A DNA stretch of 64,000 bases. It comes from JAJPKK01 sp963747835. Lineage in GTDB: Bacteria; Pseudomonadota; Alphaproteobacteria; Rhizobiales; Xanthobacteraceae. This document shows, one piece after another, positions 1 to 8,568 of this stretch. A program made the translations under genes and the position numbers. Within the stretch, counting starts at the first letter, position 1; every line of letters starts with the position of its first letter. The stretch is taken from positions 434,001 to 498,000 of the forward strand of contig CAVVGO010000005.1 in assembly GCA_963747835.1 (NCBI GenBank), given 5' to 3'. Below the pieces are notes generated by a model. The model did no database searches and was not told the origin of the DNA. It was given only the letters and a program-made list of their open reading frames with translations.

Positions 1-1
1 T

Positions 2-1024
2 GCGGCGGGAACCGGCGCAAGCCGGTTCGTATGGGTCGAAATGAGGTGCCGGCCGCTCGGCGACGGCGCCGAGGGTGACGGCGCCAAGGGCGAGCGCAAT
101 GCCGACCGCCAGGTCGTTGCCGTGATGCGCGACGTGACGCGGCACAAGGCCCAGCAGGAGGCGCTGATCGATGCGCGTGCCGAGGCCGAGCGCGCCAACG
201 CCGCCAAAAGCCACTTCCTCGCCGTCATGAGCCACGAACTGCGTACGCCGCTCAATGCGATCATCGGCTTTTCCGAGATGCTCCGCAACAAATCGCAGAT
301 TCGCGTCGACGCCAACCGCCGCCAGGAGTACGCGCGACTGATCAACAATTCCGGTTATCATCTGCTGGCGGTGGTCAACGACATCCTGGACATGTCGCGT
401 CTGGAAACCGGCGACTTCGAGCTCACGTCGGAGCCGTTCAACCTCGCTGCCGTGATGGTGAGCTGCCACGAACTGCTTGCGCTCAAGGCGCAACACGCCG
501 GCGTCGCGCTCACATGCGACGCGCCCGCCGGACTTCCCGACATCGTTGCCGACAAGCGCGCCGTCAAGCAGATCCTGATCAACCTGATCTCGAACGCCAT
601 CAAGTTCACCGATCGCGGCGGCGCCGTGACGGTCGGTGTCACGATCGACGGCCAATTGGTCCTGCTTGCCGTCGAGGACACCGGGATAGGCATTGCGCCC
701 GACGATCTCGCGCGGATCGGCGCCCCGTTCTTTCAGGCGCGCGGCAGCTACGCGCGCAAGCATGATGGCACTGGCCTTGGGCTCTCGATCGTCAAAGGTC
801 TCGTCAATCTCCACGGTGGCGAGCTCGAGGTCCGCAGCCGGCCCGGCGAGGGCACCCGCATGGTGGTCCGCCTGCCGCTCGATTGCGAACGGGCCTCGCG
901 GCCGCTACGCGCGCTTGTGCCGCAGCGGCGCTCCAACACGCCGGCGCAGCCGCAGCCGCAAGCACAGGCCGCGGCGCCGGAACCCCAGATCCGCCTCGAG
1001 GCGGCGGTGCAAAGGCGTGCCTGA
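2..1024 (+). CDS. PAS-type sensor histidine kinase, C-terminal part (5' end outside window)
   Basis: The reading frame is open from base 2, so the gene begins before the window. The first residues look like the end of a PAS fold and its PAC segment (FVWVEMRCRPL, then VVAVMRDVTRHK). A short coiled linker leads to the HisKA H-box with the phospho-accepting histidine (SHELRTPLN). The HATPase domain follows with an N-box (NLISNAIKFT), a G1 box (DTGIGI) and a G2 box (GTGLGLSIV). The tail is rich in Pro, Gln and Ala and lacks a receiver domain. The protein should autophosphorylate and pass phosphate to an unknown response regulator. The signal it senses cannot be judged because the N-terminus is missing. 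The next gene starts one base after the stop, so the two are probably co-transcribed. Confidence 0.9.
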   Translation, partial: AAGTGASRFVWVEMRCRPLGDGAEGDGAKGERNADRQVVAVMRDVTRHKAQQEALIDARAEAERANAAKSHFLAVMSHELRTPLNAIIGFSEMLRNKSQIRVDANRRQEYARLINNSGYHLLAVVNDILDMSRLETGDFELTSEPFNLAAVMVSCHELLALKAQHAGVALTCDAPAGLPDIVADKRAVKQILINLISNAIKFTDRGGAVTVGVTIDGQLVLLAVEDTGIGIAPDDLARIGAPFFQARGSYARKHDGTGLGLSIVKGLVNLHGGELEVRSRPGEGTRMVVRLPLDCERASRPLRALVPQRRSNTPAQPQPQAQAAAPEPQIRLEAAVQRRA

Positions 1025-1025
1025 C

Positions 1026-1682
1026 ATGCTTGCCGGTCAACGTATCACCCCTGCCCGCGGGCCGGCGCGCGAAGGCGTGTTCGGCGTCCTGTGTGCCATC
1101 ACATTCAAGTGTCGCGAATTTTTGGCAAATCAGCCATGGAAGCGGGTGCGGTTTCCGCGTGTGTTCGCTGTGGTGCTGCGCCACCCGCGCGATGCTGCGT
1201 TGGCGATCGGCGCCACCGCGGCCGTCACGGCGATCGTGGCGAACGGCCTGTTCATGCAATCCGGGCCGCATCCGGCGCCGATCTTTGCCATCAGGCCGCC
1301 GCCGGTGGTCTCCCGCGAGTCGACCGGGACGGTGCAGCAACTGCCGCGACCGCGGCCCACCATCGCCGATGTTCTGAAATCGGATGGTGTGCTGAAGATC
1401 GAAGCGGTTCCGCTGCCTCGGCCGCGCGTGCAGACCGCCGTGCTAACCTCGCACCCCGATCCGATCGCCGATCTCATTAACCCGGCGCGTCACGTCGGCG
1501 AGGTCCAGCGCGCCCTCAACGACTTCGGCTACGGACCGGTCAAGGTGACCGGCACGTTCGACGACGGCACCCGCGAGGGCATCGAGCGGTTCGAACGCGA
1601 CCATGGTCTCGCCGTGTCCGGCCAGAATACGCCGCGGCTGCGCCGCGCGCTGAGCGTCGCGACCGGGCGCGCGCTGGATTGA
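1026..1682 (+). CDS. Membrane-anchored peptidoglycan-binding domain protein
   Basis: This 218-residue protein has a basic N-terminus and one hydrophobic segment at about residues 56-76 (AIGATAAVTAIVANGLFM), which suggests a single-pass inner-membrane protein with its C-terminus in the periplasm. A Pro-rich linker follows. The last 55 or so residues match the PG_binding_1 fold (VQRALNDFGYGPVKVTG, then FDDGTREGIERFERDHGL). The ATG at 1026 lies directly after the upstream kinase stop; a longer in-frame reading exists but overlaps the kinase gene. It could be a cell-wall sensor or anchoring protein linked to the kinase. No catalytic domain is visible. Confidence 0.75.
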   Translation: MLAGQRITPARGPAREGVFGVLCAITFKCREFLANQPWKRVRFPRVFAVVLRHPRDAALAIGATAAVTAIVANGLFMQSGPHPAPIFAIRPPPVVSRESTGTVQQLPRPRPTIADVLKSDGVLKIEAVPLPRPRVQTAVLTSHPDPIADLINPARHVGEVQRALNDFGYGPVKVTGTFDDGTREGIERFERDHGLAVSGQNTPRLRRALSVATGRALD

Positions 1683-1818
1683 CGTGCACACAGGGTGTTG
1701 GGGGCAGGCAAAGCGAGCGTGCGCACACGGACGGCGCACCGTTAGGCGCCTGAGCTATTCCCTCTGGCGTGCGATCCTGTGATATGGAGGACGATACGCC
1801 CTCGATGAAGCACCGCCG

Positions 1819-2166
1819 ATGCGCCTGAAATCCGGATTGTGGGTCGCGGCTTATGTGCGGCGGTGTTTCGTGGAGGGGTTATTCGCGGCGGTGCGGCGGC
1901 GCGGTGCCGATGAGGCGGGCGCGATCTTCATCAAGGTCAATCGTCTCGACGGCACCGCCGACGTATACGCTCCGGCGCCGCAGTCGGCCTTCGAGGAACA
2001 ACATCCGACCGATCGCGCCTTCAGCGCGGCCCTCAAGGTGATACCGGCCGCGGATGCGGACGTCGAGGCCTATCTGGCTCGCCAGGTGCGGTTCGATCCG
2101 GACGTATGGATCATCGAGACCGAAGACCGCGCCGGGCGACATTTTCTGGATCGGATCGTTGGCTGA
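1819..2166 (+). CDS. DUF1491 family protein
   Basis: This 115-residue soluble protein matches the DUF1491 family, which is largely confined to Alphaproteobacteria. It starts MRLKSGLWVAAYVRRC, continues with GAIFIKVNRLDGTADVYAPA and ends near FDPDVWIIETEDRAGRHFL. The length is normal for the family. Function is unknown. The last 56 bases overlap the 3' end of the convergent DUF2336 gene. Confidence 0.85.
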   Translation: MRLKSGLWVAAYVRRCFVEGLFAAVRRRGADEAGAIFIKVNRLDGTADVYAPAPQSAFEEQHPTDRAFSAALKVIPAADADVEAYLARQVRFDPDVWIIETEDRAGRHFLDRIVG

Positions 2167-3151
2167 CGCCTTGATCCTGTACTTGTCCCGCGTCTTGGCC
2201 CGGGACCTGGTCCTGGACTCGCGCCGCGAGCGCGCCGAAGCGCGCGCGCAGGCCGGCCGACGAAAGATCGCGCAGGCCCACAGGCGCACGCTCCGCCATC
2301 AGGGCCGCCGTAGTGTCGTTGGGTTTGGCCTGCGCGCGCCACAGGGCAAGCAGTCGGATCGCCGCGCCACGGTCGAGCCCGTGATAGAGATCGGTGAGGT
2401 CGTAGACCCGCTGCACCGAATGGCTGACCGCCGGGTTGACCAATAGCAGAACTCGTTGCAGCACCGCGATCGGCATGTTGACGGCGCGCGCCGCGACTGC
2501 CATGGGCTCGCCCGAGCCATCGTTCACGATGCGCTCACATAAGCTTTTCGGTAAGGCGAGGCGGCGTTCGAACTCGCGGATGAATTCGCCGATCCGGCCC
2601 TGAAGAGCGGCGGTGTCGAGGGGCGCATAGAACTGCTCGGCGGCTTCGGGCGTCGCCGGGATGCCGGTCGCGGTCGTCATGGCGCCGGGATCTCGGGGAA
2701 GGAGGGACAGCAGCCTCCGCCGCTCCGCCGCGGGGGCCGCAAAGAATGCTTCGCCGAGTTGTGACTCGTCCGGGACGGCGGGCGCCACCGGCGCGATTAC
2801 GGACTGTACGGGCTCCGCCACCGGTCCGGCCGATGTCGTCGACGCGGTGTCGGAGGCGGGCGCAAGGTCGCAAGAATCATTGATAGGCAATGTGGCGGCC
2901 GCGAGAACTTCGGCCGGTGCGGCGGCATGGCCGCGCAGAATGTCGGCGACGGTCGCGCGGGTAGTTTGGTCGACCCGATCGATCAGGCGCAATGCCAGTT
3001 CGACATACTGCCGCTGCTCCTCGGGCGAATGCTCCGGTTTTTCCGCATAGAGCGCCGTCAAGGCGAGCAACAGCCGCGCCGTCACGTCGCCGCCGGGCCG
3101 GTCCGCCAACCCCATCAGAATGTCGCTTTTGGCCGAATTCTCAAAAACCAC
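2111..3151 (-). CDS. DUF2336 domain protein
   Basis: This 346-residue protein resembles the alphaproteobacterial DUF2336 family. Its N-terminus (NSAKSDILMGLADRPGGDV) is followed by helical repeats with the pattern TLYAEKPEHSPEEQRQYVELA and a later region with LPKSLCERIVNDGSGEPM. It is predicted to be cytoplasmic, alpha-helical and HEAT-like. The middle (about residues 115-155) is Ala/Pro/Val-rich and probably unstructured. The C-terminal 30 residues are Gln/Asp/Arg-rich and overlap the end of the DUF1491 gene on the opposite strand, so a shorter natural protein is possible if there is a base error near 2200. No enzymatic function is known for the family. Confidence 0.8.
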   Translation of the reverse strand: MVFENSAKSDILMGLADRPGGDVTARLLLALTALYAEKPEHSPEEQRQYVELALRLIDRVDQTTRATVADILRGHAAAPAEVLAAATLPINDSCDLAPASDTASTTSAGPVAEPVQSVIAPVAPAVPDESQLGEAFFAAPAAERRRLLSLLPRDPGAMTTATGIPATPEAAEQFYAPLDTAALQGRIGEFIREFERRLALPKSLCERIVNDGSGEPMAVAARAVNMPIAVLQRVLLLVNPAVSHSVQRVYDLTDLYHGLDRGAAIRLLALWRAQAKPNDTTAALMAERAPVGLRDLSSAGLRARFGALAARVQDQVPGQDAGQVQDQGVSQRSDPENVARRGLRSR

Positions 3152-3361
3152 GCCGTCCCCCCTCGCTGTCGGACTTCCGCTACATCTGATCGTTGTAGCG
3201 GCTCGCCGTTAGCGGAGCGTTAACCATGATCGTGGGGTTCCGGGATCGCTCGTGGGCGTGTGCCGGTTGGCGATGCGTCGCCTTTGACGAACTTCGCGGG
3301 CGAGACGACGCGTCGGAGGTGGACAGCACCGTGGCTTCGAAAACGACTTATCGGCGCGTAT

Positions 3362-3475
3362 TCATTCCGCCTCCGCCGGAGGCTTGCGATTTGGCTTCGC
3401 CTTGTGTGTCGAGAACATCAGCTCGCATGCCCCGGAAAACATGATGAAGGGGAAATACCAGAGGAGAATAGGCAT
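3362..3475 (-). CDS. Small single-pass membrane protein (37 aa)
   Basis: This short reading frame begins MPILLWYFPFIMFSGACEL and ends in a polar, Lys/Pro-rich tail. A strong Shine-Dalgarno sequence (GGAGG) lies five bases before the ATG, which is the main reason to accept it. One hydrophobic helix of about 17 residues should insert in the inner membrane. I recognise no function. It sits alone in a 500-base gap between the DUF2336 gene and a small gene at 3668, with no other convincing gene on either strand. Confidence 0.55.
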   Translation of the reverse strand: MPILLWYFPFIMFSGACELMFSTHKAKPNRKPPAEAE

Positions 3476-3667
3476 GCTGGCCTCCAGAATAGTTACCCAA
3501 CGATGGGCTCGGTGGGTAAATCGATCTGGATGCGAGGTGGTTCCTCCGGCGAATGCACGCACTTTACAAAGTGGCGTGACCTCACACGAAGCCGGAGAGG
3601 GTGCGCGATCCCCGTGAAATTTGCCGAAGCGATGGAACCGGATCGGCCGACTGTCGTTGTGTAACGG

Positions 3668-3874
3668 ATGACTGGGGATCAATTTCGAACGCGTGCGAAC
3701 GAGTGCATCAAGGCGGCTGCGGCCACAATCGAGCCGGAACGCAAACTCGTGCTTCTTGATGCCGCCCAACGTTGGCTGCGGCTGGCAGCCGAAGTCGACG
3801 CAGCGGTTAGCGTCGCTCCTCGGCTTGCTCGTTTTCGGTCATACAAGACGCCAGTTCATCGCCGGGATTGCTAG
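3668..3874 (+). CDS. Small hypothetical protein, probably cytoplasmic
   Basis: This 68-residue reading frame starts MTGDQFRTRANECIKAAAA and contains ERKLVLLDAAQRWLRLAAEVD, an amphipathic helical pattern that I associate with short uncharacterised rhizobial proteins. The last 20 residues look unlike the rest, and a remnant of a Tat-type signal peptide begins in another frame within this 3' part. The gene may therefore originally have ended near residue 48 and been fused to foreign sequence. Function unknown. Confidence 0.5.
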   Translation: MTGDQFRTRANECIKAAAATIEPERKLVLLDAAQRWLRLAAEVDAAVSVAPRLARFRSYKTPVHRRDC

Positions 3875-3922
3875 TGCGGCGGCGTGGCCTACGGCGGCGA
3901 GATCGCAACAACCTGCTGCACA
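3840..3922 (+). pseudogene. Remnant of a Tat/Sec signal peptide from a solute-binding protein
   Basis: In the frame starting at 3840 the translation reads RRQFIAGIASAAAWPTAARS followed by QQPA. This is the typical beginning of the very common rhizobial ABC-type substrate-binding proteins (pattern RRxFI, AAAWP, AARAQQ). The frame ends soon after and no binding-protein body follows, so only the signal-peptide end of a former gene appears to be left. Confidence 0.5.
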
Positions 3923-4025
3923 GTGTAAGCGGGCGCATGACCAGCGGCCCGCATGATTGCCGGCCGCTGGATTTGCGCACGGACACAGTTGGTGGATTAC
4001 ACTGAACGATCAAACGCCGTTTTAT

Positions 4026-4247
4026 CTACGGCTTACGAATCCCCTCGAACGTCCCTCGTTGGTCGGCTGGCGCGCCTCGTTTCATCGTGAGGTCATGCCG
4101 GTTCGTATCCGCACCATATTGCAGACCATTGCTCACGTATGGAAAGGGCGCAGCGCAAACGCTGCATTGTGCGAATGACGGAGTAGAAATCGCCGCCGCG
4201 AGGGCGCAGACGGTGACGGCCAGCGCAGTCGTGCTCTTGGTGAACAT
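4026..4247 (-). CDS. Small secreted protein with signal peptide (73 aa)
   Basis: The protein starts MFTKSTTALAVTVCALAAA and has a clear Sec signal peptide with a likely cleavage after PSFAQ (about residue 23). The mature part is about 50 residues and starts with a CSVCAAPFP cysteine pair. The start is set by a good ribosome-binding site (AGGAGA) seven bases before this ATG; the longer upstream frame has none. The mature sequence is polar and has no domain that I recognise. It is monocistronic as far as can be seen. Confidence 0.6.
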   Translation of the reverse strand: MFTKSTTALAVTVCALAAAISTPSFAQCSVCAAPFPYVSNGLQYGADTNRHDLTMKRGAPADQRGTFEGIRKP

Positions 4248-4632
4248 GGTGATGTCTCCTGCTTCAGATCCCACACACACCACCTTGGTGTGTGCCTCGC
4301 ATCTTGTTGACGCGAAGGCGTGGGGTAAATCAGCCGGATGTACTGCCGGTGCGATCAAGGAAGGCCCGCGGCAAGAAAAACCGCCTTTTCAAGCAATGCT
4401 TTTTCCGTTTGTTGCCCGGCAAGTGGTCCCAGGACTCAAGTATTGCGGCGTGGGGCTAGCGGAGGATAGCAGGGGGCGATATCGCTTTAGGTGTTTTCCG
4501 GGAATGTCCTCACCCCCCCCAGTGTTCGCATCGTCGGCACTCGGGCGACGAGAACCTGCCGGGACTCGAGAGGACGCCACCGGCCCTTCAAGGAGAGGTC
4601 CGGATTCGCACCGCCCGTTCTTAGGCAGCCCG

Positions 4633-5613
4633 TCAGTCCTGAGGGGTGAAGCCGGAGGCGGGAACGATCTGGCCCCATCGATCGTATTCGCTCCTGGTCA
4701 GGGCGGTGAATTGAAGCGGTGACATTGTTCCGACCTCGGCCGATAGAGTCGTCAAGCCACCGAAGACCTCCCTCTTGCGCACCGCCTCGCGCACCACCCC
4801 GTTAAGTTTGTCCACGATGTCGGCGGGAGTTTTGGCGGGCAGGAAAACGCCCCACCATCCAACGCGTTCGATAGACGGATAACCGGACTCGCCGATGGTC
4901 GGCACGTCGGGAAGGAAGACGCTGCGCTGCGGTCCGGTTGTTACCAGCGCCCGCACGCGTCCCGCCTGGATGTGCTGGAGCGTCCCGTCGATCGGTACGA
5001 TCGTGGAGGCGATCTGGCCGCCGAGGAGGTCCTGCACGGCGGGCGCCGAGCCTTGATACGGGACGTGGATGTAATCGAAGCCCGCCGCTCGCGAAAGCGT
5101 GACGCCGACGAACTGCAGTGGGGTTCCGGCGCCAGGCGTGCCGAAGGTGGCTTGGCTGGGATTGGCACGGCACCACGCGATGAAATCGGCAAGTGTCTTA
5201 ACGCTTGCCGGAACCAAAGGGCCGATCGAAACGAGATTGGGCAGCAGGCAGATCGTCGTGACCGGCACGAAATCGGCCAGCGCGTCGTAGCGGAGTTTCT
5301 TGTAGATGTGCGGATTGAGCGTGATGACGTCTAGCGGCGAGACACAGAGTACCGAGCCATCGGCGGTGCTTGATTTCAATGCTTCGAGCGCGACGCGCCC
5401 GCCGGCGCCGGACCGGTTCTCGATGATCGCGGAAGCCGCATAGTCTTTCAACTCGGGCTGAATCAGCCGCGCAATGACGTCAGTCGTTCCGCCGGGCGGA
5501 AAGCCGACCAGAATGCGCGTCGTACCGGTGATCGGATCTCCGCGTGCCGGACCGGAGATCGTGGCGGCGCTGGCCGCGATCGCCAGAAGGCGCCGTCTGG
5601 TCATTCGATTCAT
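4633..5613 (-). CDS. Bug-family tripartite tricarboxylate transporter substrate-binding protein
   Basis: This 326-residue periplasmic receptor has a twin-arginine-like leader (TRRRLLAIAASAATISG). The Bug/TctC hallmarks follow: ILVGFPPGGTTDVIAR near the N-terminus, then ENRSGAGGRVALEAL, GTPGAGTPLQFVG, HVPYQGSAPAVQDLLGGQI and ALVTTGPQRS. Bug proteins bind small carboxylates and similar anions. The start at 5613 is supported by a GGGAGG ribosome-binding site five bases upstream. No TctA or TctB membrane subunits are nearby, so this is one of the orphan receptors common in this group. The ligand cannot be predicted. Confidence 0.9.
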   Translation of the reverse strand: MNRMTRRRLLAIAASAATISGPARGDPITGTTRILVGFPPGGTTDVIARLIQPELKDYAASAIIENRSGAGGRVALEALKSSTADGSVLCVSPLDVITLNPHIYKKLRYDALADFVPVTTICLLPNLVSIGPLVPASVKTLADFIAWCRANPSQATFGTPGAGTPLQFVGVTLSRAAGFDYIHVPYQGSAPAVQDLLGGQIASTIVPIDGTLQHIQAGRVRALVTTGPQRSVFLPDVPTIGESGYPSIERVGWWGVFLPAKTPADIVDKLNGVVREAVRKREVFGGLTTLSAEVGTMSPLQFTALTRSEYDRWGQIVPASGFTPQD

Positions 5614-5899
5614 CACAATCCTCCCGTTGCCGCGGGCCATGATGGTGCCAGCCTATGCGACCCGCAAGCGGGAGCGGAGACTTTCGTGTCCCGACGCTGG
5701 TTGCATCGCCGGTGAGGTGATCAAATGAGCCACGGATTGGTGGTCTGTGCCGCCGCCGGCTCGCGGGCTTCTTACTCGTCGAGTATGAATGGATGCTATT
5801 GCAATCAGGGGGTTAGTTTAACTGACCGTTAACCATGCCAAGCGCTAATCATGTCGGAATCACGGCGGCCTGAGAGGCTCGGGATGTCCAGGAGGCGAC

Positions 5900-6094
5900 A
5901 TGGGCGCGGTCATTAGGTTTCCGGAAATGCGACGTTTGGCGCGCGAATTGTCGCTGCACCCGCCGCACGACAGCTCCACGGTGATCATTCTGCCGGTCGT
6001 CCGTGTCGATCGCACCGCCGACGCGCCCGCGCGGACGGGAACGCCGAAGACTCCTTCGGGCGGCAAGCGCCGCCGGCGTGTGTCGCGGACATGA
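5900..6094 (+). CDS. Small basic hypothetical protein
   Basis: This 64-residue protein begins MGAVIRFPEMRRLARELSL and ends in a Lys/Arg-rich tail (GGKRRRRVSRT). An AGGAGGC ribosome-binding site lies just upstream of the ATG. Its stop overlaps the ATG of the next gene by four bases (ATGA), typical of translational coupling. No domain is recognised; the basic tail could bind nucleic acid, but this is a guess. Confidence 0.55.
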   Translation: MGAVIRFPEMRRLARELSLHPPHDSSTVIILPVVRVDRTADAPARTGTPKTPSGGKRRRRVSRT

Positions 6095-6979
6095 TCGTCG
6101 CGCGATCTTGCGTCGATGTCCGGCCTGTCGCAATCGCTGTGCTTGCCGCAAGCCTGCTCGCCGGCTGTGCCAACGGGGATTTTGACCGCGTAAGGTCCGG
6201 CCTCGTCATGGACAATATCCATGATTGGGTCGGCACCACAGCGGCGCTCGCAAACGGCGGTCCGATCTCGGATTATCCTTTGACCGACGACGAGCGGTTG
6301 CTGCGCGATCTCGCCTATCCGCTGATCGAGACGCCGCTTGAGCGCCAACGCTGGTACAGCGTGCTCAACGAATACGGGGTTGCCCGCGTGTTTCACCGCG
6401 ACTGGTCGGAATTCGACGAGCAAGCCTATATGCGTATGCTGATGGGCACGGTCTACCGCTCGGAGTTCCGCGCGTTATGCGCAGCTCAGCGACGACATCC
6501 GCAATGATCGAACCCGCGTGCCGCCGTTCTTCCTGCTGGCGGGTCGCGTGCTCGACATGGACCGCAAGCGCGCAAGGAACCTCGCGGCGGTGTCCAACCT
6601 GACTGAGCGCGAGCAAGTCATGGCGCTAGCCCGCAACGCCGAGAACGCGCTCGTCATCAGTTGGGTGCAGTGGTCGCTGGTGGCGCGCGCGGTGTCCTAC
6701 CGGGTGGCGCTGGAACGGCTCGCCATCGCCTCGCCGATGGCGGCCGCGACCGACGTGGAGCGTTACCTCATCGCGCTGCAGACCCTGATCCACAATTATC
6801 GGGCGCTCCCGGGGCCGGACATCGCTCCGGGTCCCGGCATCTATGCGCTGCCGCCCTTCGATGGACCGGTGCTGGGACCGCCGGGCCGGCCGTTGTCGGT
6901 TCTCGGCAAGGCCTCGCCTTCGGGATCGCCTTCGATCGAGGCCGCGAAGCTCGATCCGCCGTCGGCTGGGGCGCTATAG
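6091..6979 (+). CDS. Putative lipoprotein, frameshifted
   Basis: The N-terminal part (6091-6507) has a lipoprotein signal peptide with a lipobox (LLAGC) at about residues 22-26. Its sequence runs through YPLTDDERLLRDLAYPLIE and YMRMLMGTVYRSEF. After YRSEF the frame breaks near base 6469. Dropping one base of the cluster there gives ARYAQLSDDIRNDRTRVPPF, which joins smoothly to the second frame (RVLDMDRKRARNL to the stop at 6979). The reconstructed protein is about 295 residues, helical, with a Pro/Gly-rich tail. It resembles uncharacterised rhizobial lipoproteins. The break is probably a one-base error, though real inactivation cannot be excluded. Confidence 0.65.
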
Positions 6980-7098
6980 AGGCGGTGAGAGTCGGCCTTT
7001 TGCACTGTTGGACCGATGTCCAAATGTTAGAGGCAATGTCTCAGTTCGATTGCACGTAAGGTTGCTTGGCGAGCGGTACTTTGTGAAAATGCCTGATC

Positions 7099-7464
7099 AT
7101 GGGAACTGTCCCGTCAGATCTTTATCGATGGGGAAAATCTGGCCCCTGGTTGGAAAACGTTCGCATCGTACCCTCGGCCGTTACGGGATCACTCGACGCA
7201 ATTGCATTCGAGAGGAGGAGGGCTGACGGGACGATCGAAATTTGGGTCAAGGGCCGAGAACGGGGCGTATCGTGCTTCATGGCGCCGAAGCCTAGAAAAG
7301 GAAAAGGCAAGTGGTGGGTGATACCGAGGAACACTTGGTACGACGACCAGTTGCTCTATCTATATAACTCGCATCGCGACCACTGGTCTTGGGCGCCAGA
7401 GCGCGATATGCCGCTGGAGACATATCAAAGGGCGCTTGCAGTTCTCAATGACTGCTTCCGGTAG
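7099..7464 (+). CDS. Hypothetical protein in AT-richer accessory segment
   Basis: This 121-residue reading frame (MGTVPSDLYRWGKSGPWLEN to the end) is rich in Trp, Arg and Tyr and ends LETYQRALAVLNDCFR. It has no signal peptide or membrane segment. Its third codon positions are noticeably less GC-biased than those of the surrounding genes, which suggests recent acquisition. I do not recognise the family. The ribosome-binding site is weak, so the exact start is uncertain. Confidence 0.5.
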   Translation: MGTVPSDLYRWGKSGPWLENVRIVPSAVTGSLDAIAFERRRADGTIEIWVKGRERGVSCFMAPKPRKGKGKWWVIPRNTWYDDQLLYLYNSHRDHWSWAPERDMPLETYQRALAVLNDCFR

Positions 7465-7535
7465 TGGGCGTGGTATGGTATAGTTTCTGATGCCTACTTT
7501 AGCAACATACACAACTGATCGTATTCGGTCATCAG

Positions 7536-7916
7536 ATGATCAGCACCACGAGCGCGGGGATGCGCAGATTTCGGCTGTCTCCACAGGAACAGGTCCTGAT
7601 CGGTGCCGGCGTCAGACATCTCAACACATTGTCGCGCTTGATTTGGCAACATTGGGCTTCTAACAGGCCGCCTCCTTCTTCTGGTAGTTTGAGCGATCCG
7701 TTGCCTTTAGGTGCCGTGTTCATCGCTCGGGCCGCCTTGAATGCGCTCGCCTTGAAGGTCGGCGAGCGGCTGGATGCGGCTGATCTCGAAGAAGCAGAAG
7801 AGCAGCATTTGATGAATGATCTCGGGGCCATCCAAAGTGCTCAAGAAAATTTAGCAAGTGGTGTCCGTGACGTTTGGCGGCGGCTGCCTTTCGGTTGGCG
7901 CCGTGGTCGTCGGTAA
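7536..7916 (+). CDS. Hypothetical protein
   Basis: This 126-residue reading frame has a helical middle (VFIARAALNALALKVGERLD, DLEEAEEQHLMNDL) and a very basic C-terminus (RRLPFGWRRGRR). No signal peptide or known motif is evident. Like its upstream neighbour it is less GC-biased and may belong to the same acquired stretch. Coding status rests only on frame length and plausible composition. Confidence 0.4.
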   Translation: MISTTSAGMRRFRLSPQEQVLIGAGVRHLNTLSRLIWQHWASNRPPPSSGSLSDPLPLGAVFIARAALNALALKVGERLDAADLEEAEEQHLMNDLGAIQSAQENLASGVRDVWRRLPFGWRRGRR

Positions 7917-8025
7917 GCCGCACGATATTGGCAACCGCCTAATTGGCCACCGCATGAGGTCGATCGAAGATTTGGCGCCGTAGAAGCGGCGAGAGCAGCC
8001 GCTCAAATCAGATTTATGCTTGCGC

Positions 8026-8568
8026 TCACTGCGGCTTGCATTGCGCGGCCTGCAGGGTCGCGGTTGCGGTCGGCAGCAGGCTCGGCTCGGGGGCGAATGC
8101 GCGCGCTACGATGAGGCCCACGGTGGTCGGAGATTCGACGATGAGCCGGTCGGCTGCGGTGACCTCCTCGTCGTCCGGCAGATCCTCGCGCTGCTTGGTC
8201 GTCATCAGGTCGAGCTCGATCGAGCGCCGGCCGGCGGCCCGGTCGTTGATGGCATAGTAGGCGACGTCATAGCGCGTATAGAACGTCACGGAGGTATAGG
8301 CTTGACTGACCGGCACGGTGAGCTTGACCGGGCCCCGGGCGAGGTCGTAGCGGCACACGGCGGTCGCGAAGGCGGGGTCCATGAACGGCACCGTCGAGAT
8401 CTCGGGCGTCGGCGCCGGCAGCAAGGCGAAGCCGTTGAGCGGGGCGATCGGGGCCAATCGCGCATAGGCGTCCTTGGTCGCGGTGCGCGGCAACAGCAGG
8501 ATGGTGCTGAGATGGACGACGCCACCCAGCACCAGCCCACCGGCGATCCATAAGAGCCACCTGATCAT
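8026..8568 (-). CDS. DUF1254 domain protein
   Basis: This 180-residue protein has one N-terminal membrane segment (LLWIAGGLVLGGVVHLSTIL). A DUF1254-like domain follows with FMDPAFATAVCRYDLARGPV, VPVSQAYTSVTFYTRYDVAY and RRSIELDLMT. It should be anchored in the inner membrane facing the periplasm. The ATG overlaps the stop of the upstream DUF1214 gene by four bases, so the two are translationally coupled. DUF1254 and DUF1214 often occur in one polypeptide; here they are separate adjacent genes. Function is unknown. Confidence 0.8.
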   Translation of the reverse strand: MIRWLLWIAGGLVLGGVVHLSTILLLPRTATKDAYARLAPIAPLNGFALLPAPTPEISTVPFMDPAFATAVCRYDLARGPVKLTVPVSQAYTSVTFYTRYDVAYYAINDRAAGRRSIELDLMTTKQREDLPDDEEVTAADRLIVESPTTVGLIVARAFAPEPSLLPTATATLQAAQCKPQ

